Assembly: GCA_038230515.1 (NCBI GenBank)
Contig: JBBRND010000008.1
Span: forward strand, 62,001-126,000
Source: JAPLDB01 sp038230515
GTDB taxonomy: Bacteria; Bacteroidota; Bacteroidia; AKYH767-A; 2013-40CM-41-45
Reading direction: 5' to 3'
Length of the DNA stretch: 64,000 nt
Shown: piece by piece, positions 59,864-64,000 of the stretch
Position numbering within the stretch: position 1 is the first letter of the stretch
Layout of the letters: each line of letters begins with the position of its first letter
The notes under the pieces: model-generated
The model's database searches: none
What the model saw: only the letters and a program-made list of their open reading frames with translations
Told to the model about the DNA's origin: nothing
Position numbers and translations under genes: made by a program

Positions 59864-61570
59864 TCAAAACTCTTTCGAGAAAGTAGTTTCGTTCCCTGCA
59901 TTATCAGTAACCTTAATTTCCAACTGATGGTTTTTGCCTGGAGAAATATCTTTCATATCGCTACTGAGAAGATTTTTCTTTGCATCGTATTCCATTAGCA
60001 ACCATTTGCCATCAAGGGTTGCGCGGTAGGTTTTTATTCCGGAGAGATCGTCTATTATCTTTGTTCTCAGTGAAGATGCATCGGGATTTTTATCTGAAGG
60101 AATACTCACTAAAGAAATTTGCGGAGCAATGGTATCCACGCTGATTGCAAACGTGCCGAAGTGTTTTGTTTTAACAGAGAGAAATTCATTGTTCCATTCT
60201 CCTCCTTCGTACACTGGTTTGTTTTTCTTATCAAAGGAAACTATCACTGCTTTTGCTTTGAGTTGATAAGGAAGATTCAGTGACTTCAAAGAAACTGTTA
60301 TGGGCAAATGCAGTGGCACATGAATATCGCCAATCTCAAAAGTAGAAGAGAAATAATTTTTTCGAGAAGATAATTGTTTGTTGGTGAAGAGCAGCGTTTC
60401 ATAAATTGAGTTTGCAGGAATCACAATCTCCACATCTGATTTATGAATGGCAAGACCCTTATCAGGCAGCATTGCAAAATAATCTTCGGGCTGCTGCTGA
60501 TATTCTGCATTGGAGAGCGAAGTGTAAGAGAGAAGCTGAAAGTTCAATGTGTTGGTGTTGCCCGCAAAGTCACTCACTGTAAATGCTACGTTGTGTACGC
60601 CATCTTCCGTAAATTCAAAGTAGCCGTACAAGGAAGTATCACCATACAGTTTTAATTTATCTCCGGTGAGTCGGAAGCAGCGCTCATAAACTGCATCTTC
60701 ATCAATCTTTGCTGCATAGTCAATGTGTGCATTTACATAGCGCCCATCGCTGAAGTTGAGCCGGTCGTATTTCATGCTGAACACCTGTTGAGTATCAACC
60801 GTAAGCTGCATGGAATAAATTCCGAGCGGCTTCATGCTGTTGTTCTGATGATCAACTACAGTAAATTCAAAACCGATTTTTCCGAACACCTGTATGTAAT
60901 CGGTAACAGGAATAATCAATCCTTCAGGGGTCTGCACTACATCATAAGTGCGCGGCAAATCTGAATTAACAACTACTCCCTGCCCAGGCACCGGAAAAAA
61001 GCGCACGGCTTTTATCTCCGGCTTCTCATTGTCGGCAATGGTGTACCCAAATAGAAACGGATTGATGGGCTCTTCTGTTTTCCCATCACGAATTTCGAAA
61101 TGCAGATGCGGACCTGCGCTTGCTCCGCTGTTTCCGCTCCATGCAATGGTGCTTCCCTTTTTTACTTTCAGTTCGCTTGCTTCAACTGGCTTATCAACTT
61201 CAAAGCTTTCATTCTTGTATTGAACCTTGCGGATGTACTTTTCTATCGCATCAGAATATTTCTTGAGATGTGCGTACACGGTTACATACCCGTTGGGATG
61301 GGTGATGTAAAGCGCCTTGCCGAAACCACCTGAAGAAACCTTAATGCGGGACACGTATCCATCTGCGGCAGCATAAACAGGTTTGCCTTCTTCATTGTTT
61401 GTGCTGATGTCGAGCCCGGTGTGGAAATGATCGGGGCGTATTTCGCCAAACGTTCCGGCAAGTACCCACGGTGTGTCTATCGGGTTGCCGAAATAATTAT
61501 GCTGATATGTTTGTGCGGGAGAGAGGAGAGGAAGGAAGCAGAGAAGTGAAAGAATAATTTTACGGTTCAT
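59864..61570 (-). CDS. M23-family metallopeptidase, secreted
   Basis: A 568-residue protein with a signal peptide (MNRKIILSLLCFLPLLSPAQ). The LytM/M23 domain is near the N-terminus (about residues 25-190): zinc ligands in HFHTGLDIST (H..D), YITHPNGYVTVYAHLKKY and GPHLHFEIRDG (HLHFE). The catalytic elements are intact, although the two parts are separated by an insertion of about 30 residues. The C-terminal about 370 residues are beta-rich and end with an Ig-like domain (LEIKVTDNAGNETTFSKEF). Probably a peptidoglycan endopeptidase in the envelope. Followed on the minus strand by no gene; upstream 26 bp away is the LEA14-like lipoprotein. Confidence 0.92.
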   Translation of the reverse strand: MNRKIILSLLCFLPLLSPAQTYQHNYFGNPIDTPWVLAGTFGEIRPDHFHTGLDISTNNEEGKPVYAAADGYVSRIKVSSGGFGKALYITHPNGYVTVYAHLKKYSDAIEKYIRKVQYKNESFEVDKPVEASELKVKKGSTIAWSGNSGASAGPHLHFEIRDGKTEEPINPFLFGYTIADNEKPEIKAVRFFPVPGQGVVVNSDLPRTYDVVQTPEGLIIPVTDYIQVFGKIGFEFTVVDHQNNSMKPLGIYSMQLTVDTQQVFSMKYDRLNFSDGRYVNAHIDYAAKIDEDAVYERCFRLTGDKLKLYGDTSLYGYFEFTEDGVHNVAFTVSDFAGNTNTLNFQLLSYTSLSNAEYQQQPEDYFAMLPDKGLAIHKSDVEIVIPANSIYETLLFTNKQLSSRKNYFSSTFEIGDIHVPLHLPITVSLKSLNLPYQLKAKAVIVSFDKKNKPVYEGGEWNNEFLSVKTKHFGTFAISVDTIAPQISLVSIPSDKNPDASSLRTKIIDDLSGIKTYRATLDGKWLLMEYDAKKNLLSSDMKDISPGKNHQLEIKVTDNAGNETTFSKEF

Positions 61571-61596
61571 TACGCAAAGAAATCAATTTACATGCA

Positions 61597-62064
61597 TCAA
61601 AACAATTTCTGTAGCATTGTTTTATCAATACGCTCGGTGTAATCAAAGTTGAAGGTTTTGCTGAAAATAAATTTCTTCACCGTTATTTTTCCTTTCACCT
61701 TCATGGGCACAGCTTCATTATTTAAGAGAAGATTGATGCCCGATCCGAGTAGTTGTTTCCAATCCATCTTTGCAACATCAGCACTTACAGGAAATGTAAA
61801 ATCGCTGTTGCCTTTCGCGCGCACACTGTTTTGTATGGAGGCATTAAAAATAAGCTGGTTGTTCAATTCTCCCATTGATTCAATAGTGGAGATGGTGCAG
61901 CCAAAAGAATTCGGATTGTGAAATACAATGCCAAAACTCACTTTCGGACTTCCGTTGTTTTTGCTTGCAGAAAAGTTTTCCGCGCGCCTGAATTCTATCG
62001 GCTTTATAGTGTAACAGGAGTTGAGGAGAAGGCAGATGAATGCGGATAAGAGAAGTTTTTTCAT
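61597..62064 (-). CDS. LEA14-like lipoprotein
   Basis: A 155-residue lipoprotein (MKKLLLSAFICLLLNSC, Cys17). The mature part matches the LEA type 2 (water-stress/hypersensitive) fold: SFGIVFHNPNSFGCTISTIE, NNQLIFNASIQNSVRAKGNSDFTF-type beta strands and VPMKVKGKITVKKFIFSKTF. Such proteins are thought to be envelope or stress-related; no function is assigned. A -7 box TACCTTTG at 62070-62077 ends 5 bp before the ATG, so the message should be leaderless. Likely co-transcribed with the M23 peptidase 26 bp downstream. Confidence 0.85.
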   Translation of the reverse strand: MKKLLLSAFICLLLNSCYTIKPIEFRRAENFSASKNNGSPKVSFGIVFHNPNSFGCTISTIESMGELNNQLIFNASIQNSVRAKGNSDFTFPVSADVAKMDWKQLLGSGINLLLNNEAVPMKVKGKITVKKFIFSKTFNFDYTERIDKTMLQKLF

Positions 62065-62069
62065 TGCCT

Positions 62070-62077
62070 CAAAGGTA
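62070..62077 (-). promoter_or_regulatory. -7 box TACCTTTG of the LEA14-like gene
   Basis: A perfect TAnnTTTG match separated from the ATG at 62064 by only 5 bp. Further upstream, at 62202-62217, is the palindrome CTTGGAA-GT-TTCCAAG. Confidence 0.55.
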
Positions 62078-62283
62078 GTAGAAGTTTAAAATTTAAGAAT
62101 TGATGTTTTAATAAACCCTAGCAACGCGGCTACTATATTTTAAATGCTGTATTTTTCTCCTTCCTGATTAGAAAATAAGATCATTAGCTCCATTTTATTA
62201 CCTTGGAAGTTTCCAAGATAGGCAAATGGCGAATTTGATTCAATTTAGCAATTTATTTTCGTATGCTGACGAAGTAAAAATAG

Positions 62284-63813
62284 CTATTGTTTAATAAACT
62301 TACTTCGGAAAGTGCCGGAGTTGCCTGTTACTTGCACAATGTAAATGCCGGAGGGCAACGCGGAAACATCCACGCTCATTTCTGATTTCTGATTCGTGCC
62401 TTCGGATTGAACAGCCACTCCCAACACATTGTAAATTTTAATTGTTACGGCTGTTCCCATCGTGAATGGTGAAGCGTGAATCGTGCATTTATCGCCCACC
62501 GGATTCGGATACACAAATGACGAATGACTATTGCCTAATGACTGCACACCTGCCACCACATCAAATATCGCTGCCTCCACTTCGCAATTGTTTACATCGG
62601 TTGCAACCACATTGTAATTTCCGCTTGAAGTTGCTACATAAAAATAATCTGTTGCCCCCGGAATCAACACGCCAGCTTGATACCATTGATAGCTTACCGC
62701 GCCTGCATTTGCAAACAACGTATCTCCGCTCTGCGCAATTCCCTGCGGTGCCGGATACGGATACACCGTAATAAAATTATGGAGAAGAAGTGTGTCGCCT
62801 CCCGTTGCATTGGATACAATAAGTTGTACATCATAACTGCCGGGCGTATTGTAGCAAATGTTTGTTGGATTCAAATCTGTACTTGTTGTTGGAGTTGCTC
62901 CCGTAAAAGACCACAGGTAAGAAGTGGCATTAATGGAGAGATTATTAAAGTTAGTGCAAGTGCCCGGGCAGATGTGATTGGGTGCAGAGAAAATTGCAAC
63001 AGGATTTGTATTCGGACATGGAGGCACGGAAGGATTCAACTCGGCAAGCGTATAAAGCCGCACATCATCCAGTACAAGTTCCGTGCAATTGCTGCAGATG
63101 TGACCCCAGTTTGTAAACTTAATTGTGTGAGAAGTAGATGTAGGTCTCCATTCAATAATAAATCTTGTTCCGATACCTGTACCAACAGGAGTATTATTGT
63201 CTCTGAGAAAAGTATTTCCGAAACCAAGATCAACCGCAAACATTCCCGGATCAGTCATGTACTCCTCGCCACCAGCCCAAAATTCCAGGATGTAAGTATT
63301 GCCTACAATCAGTCCGTTTACCGTTTGCTCTATGCTCACCCCAACAGCCGAACCAAAAGCAGGATCAGGATTTAAAGGATACCCTGCCGGAATGCCCGAT
63401 GCTTCACAATCTGTCATCACTAAACAGGAAGTATCACCCGATGTACTAGAACAGGGATTAGCATAAAAATTACCCATGTACACGGAATTATTTCCTTCTT
63501 CAATCATGGATTTATTTGTGACGACATCATAAATGCAGGCATACGTGCTTGTGCCACCACCTGTGCATGTCCAGTCTAAAAGATCACACGAATAGCCGGT
63601 TGAATTAGGACAAAAAGAAGTGGGCGATCCGATTACACCGGTGCTTGCGATGCAGGTTGTGTTCTCGAAACCACCGTTCGCGATCAGATTGTTTATACCT
63701 GTGCTGATTGAATCATTTTGATCGAAGCACATGATGCAAACGATCTGACCGAAGGAAGATTGAAAACTAAAGATTGAAAATTGAAGAAGGAGAATGAGTA
63801 ATATTTTTTTCAT
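62284..63813 (-). CDS. secreted protein with PKD domain and T9SS tail
   Basis: A 509-residue exoprotein. Signal peptide MKKILLILLLQFSIFSF to about residue 22. Residues about 35-260 begin NNLIANGGFENTTCIAS and contain FTNWGHICSNCTELVLDDVRLY, the usual layout of a carbohydrate-binding-like (DUF642/CBM-type) jelly roll. A PKD domain follows at about 270-345 (SYLWSFTGATPTTSTDLNP, GSYDVQLIVSN), then an Ig-like segment and the T9SS tail (VYPNPVGDKCTIHASP). The 3' end is closely related in DNA to the next gene at the window edge. Likely a surface or matrix protein. Confidence 0.88.
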   Translation of the reverse strand: MKKILLILLLQFSIFSFQSSFGQIVCIMCFDQNDSISTGINNLIANGGFENTTCIASTGVIGSPTSFCPNSTGYSCDLLDWTCTGGGTSTYACIYDVVTNKSMIEEGNNSVYMGNFYANPCSSTSGDTSCLVMTDCEASGIPAGYPLNPDPAFGSAVGVSIEQTVNGLIVGNTYILEFWAGGEEYMTDPGMFAVDLGFGNTFLRDNNTPVGTGIGTRFIIEWRPTSTSHTIKFTNWGHICSNCTELVLDDVRLYTLAELNPSVPPCPNTNPVAIFSAPNHICPGTCTNFNNLSINATSYLWSFTGATPTTSTDLNPTNICYNTPGSYDVQLIVSNATGGDTLLLHNFITVYPYPAPQGIAQSGDTLFANAGAVSYQWYQAGVLIPGATDYFYVATSSGNYNVVATDVNNCEVEAAIFDVVAGVQSLGNSHSSFVYPNPVGDKCTIHASPFTMGTAVTIKIYNVLGVAVQSEGTNQKSEMSVDVSALPSGIYIVQVTGNSGTFRSKFIKQ

Positions 63814-63825
63814 TGGATTTGGAAT

Positions 63826-64000
63826 TTATTGTTTGACAAATTTAGTACGATAAATGGTCTCTCCGGAAGAAACTTCAAGCCAGTATAAACCCGGTGAAAG
63901 AACACTTACATCTACGCTCATTTCTGATTTCTGATTCTTGATTTTGGATTGAACGATCACCCCCAACATATTGTATATTGTAATTGTTACGGCTTTCCCC
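63826..64000 (-). CDS. T9SS sorting-tail protein, 5' end outside window
   Basis: The last 57 codons of a minus-strand gene whose start lies beyond the window. The reading is VTITIYNMLGVIVQSK, then NQKSEMSVDVSVLSPGLYWL and a final RTKFVKQ-stop at 63826-63828, which is the second half of a T9SS type A tail. Its DNA is nearly identical to the tail of the upstream-strand neighbour over several stretches. It ends 12 bp before the start of that neighbour, so both are probably one operon. Confidence 0.85.
   Translation of the reverse strand, partial: GKAVTITIYNMLGVIVQSKIKNQKSEMSVDVSVLSPGLYWLEVSSGETIYRTKFVKQ

Overview
The window looks like a chromosomal piece of a Bacteroidota genome, most like the Chitinophagales/Sphingobacteriales side of the phylum. 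I infer this from seven proteins with a type IX secretion (T9SS) C-terminal sorting tail, SprB-type repeats, a sensor kinase with Reg_prop propellers and a Y_Y_Y domain, PorE-like OmpA architecture, and many copies of the Bacteroidota promoter box TAnnTTTG, some with TTTG 18-20 bp upstream. I see no rRNA, tRNA, CRISPR array, transposase or phage module.

Layout. 1-8.3 kb: a partial DUF1573 gene, a conserved Bacteroidota protein, then a minus-strand operon of three secreted proteins, including a 1753-residue T9SS protein with a glycoside-hydrolase-like barrel. 8.8-10.8 kb: a sigma factor, a zinc-ribbon miniprotein, a 17-unit array of 21-bp repeats and an fn3 protein. 11-13.7 kb: FAD oxidase, broken cupin gene and methyltransferase. 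13.9-19.9 kb: a TPR protein and a two-component pair. 20.3-26.9 kb: two large SprB-repeat T9SS paralogues. 27.2-31.6 kb: SAM hydrolase, PhoH, a candidate small RNA, a lipoprotein, a second 21-bp array, and a basic helical protein. 31.7-41.1 kb: purC, a PorE-like protein, and a five-gene minus-strand operon including kdsA. 41.1-42.2 kb: a non-coding region with hairpins, a third 21-bp array (17 units) and 24-bp flanking direct repeats. 42.2-53.3 kb: a ten-gene minus-strand operon for cytosine/uracil import and reductive breakdown to acetyl-CoA. 53.6-64 kb: a sigma factor, a C40 peptidase, mgtE with a structured leader, an ABC-F protein, a TMEM175-like channel, an M23 peptidase and T9SS proteins.

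The pyrimidine operon forms a coherent pathway: NCS1 permease (frameshifted here), yeast-type cytosine deaminase, PreT/PreA dihydropyrimidine dehydrogenase, dihydropyrimidinase, beta-ureidopropionase, beta-alanine aminotransferase and CoA-acylating semialdehyde dehydrogenase.

The best candidate for something undescribed is a set of three intergenic arrays. Their sequences are unrelated, yet all have a strict 21-bp period (two turns of B-DNA). Two of them lie directly upstream of genes for proteins that appear to share a small helical domain. Other leads are a promoter-hairpin-miniORF leader upstream of mgtE, a matching pair of palindromic operator-like sites at the FAD-oxidase operon and the two-component genes, and a promoter-terminator unit that may encode a small RNA.
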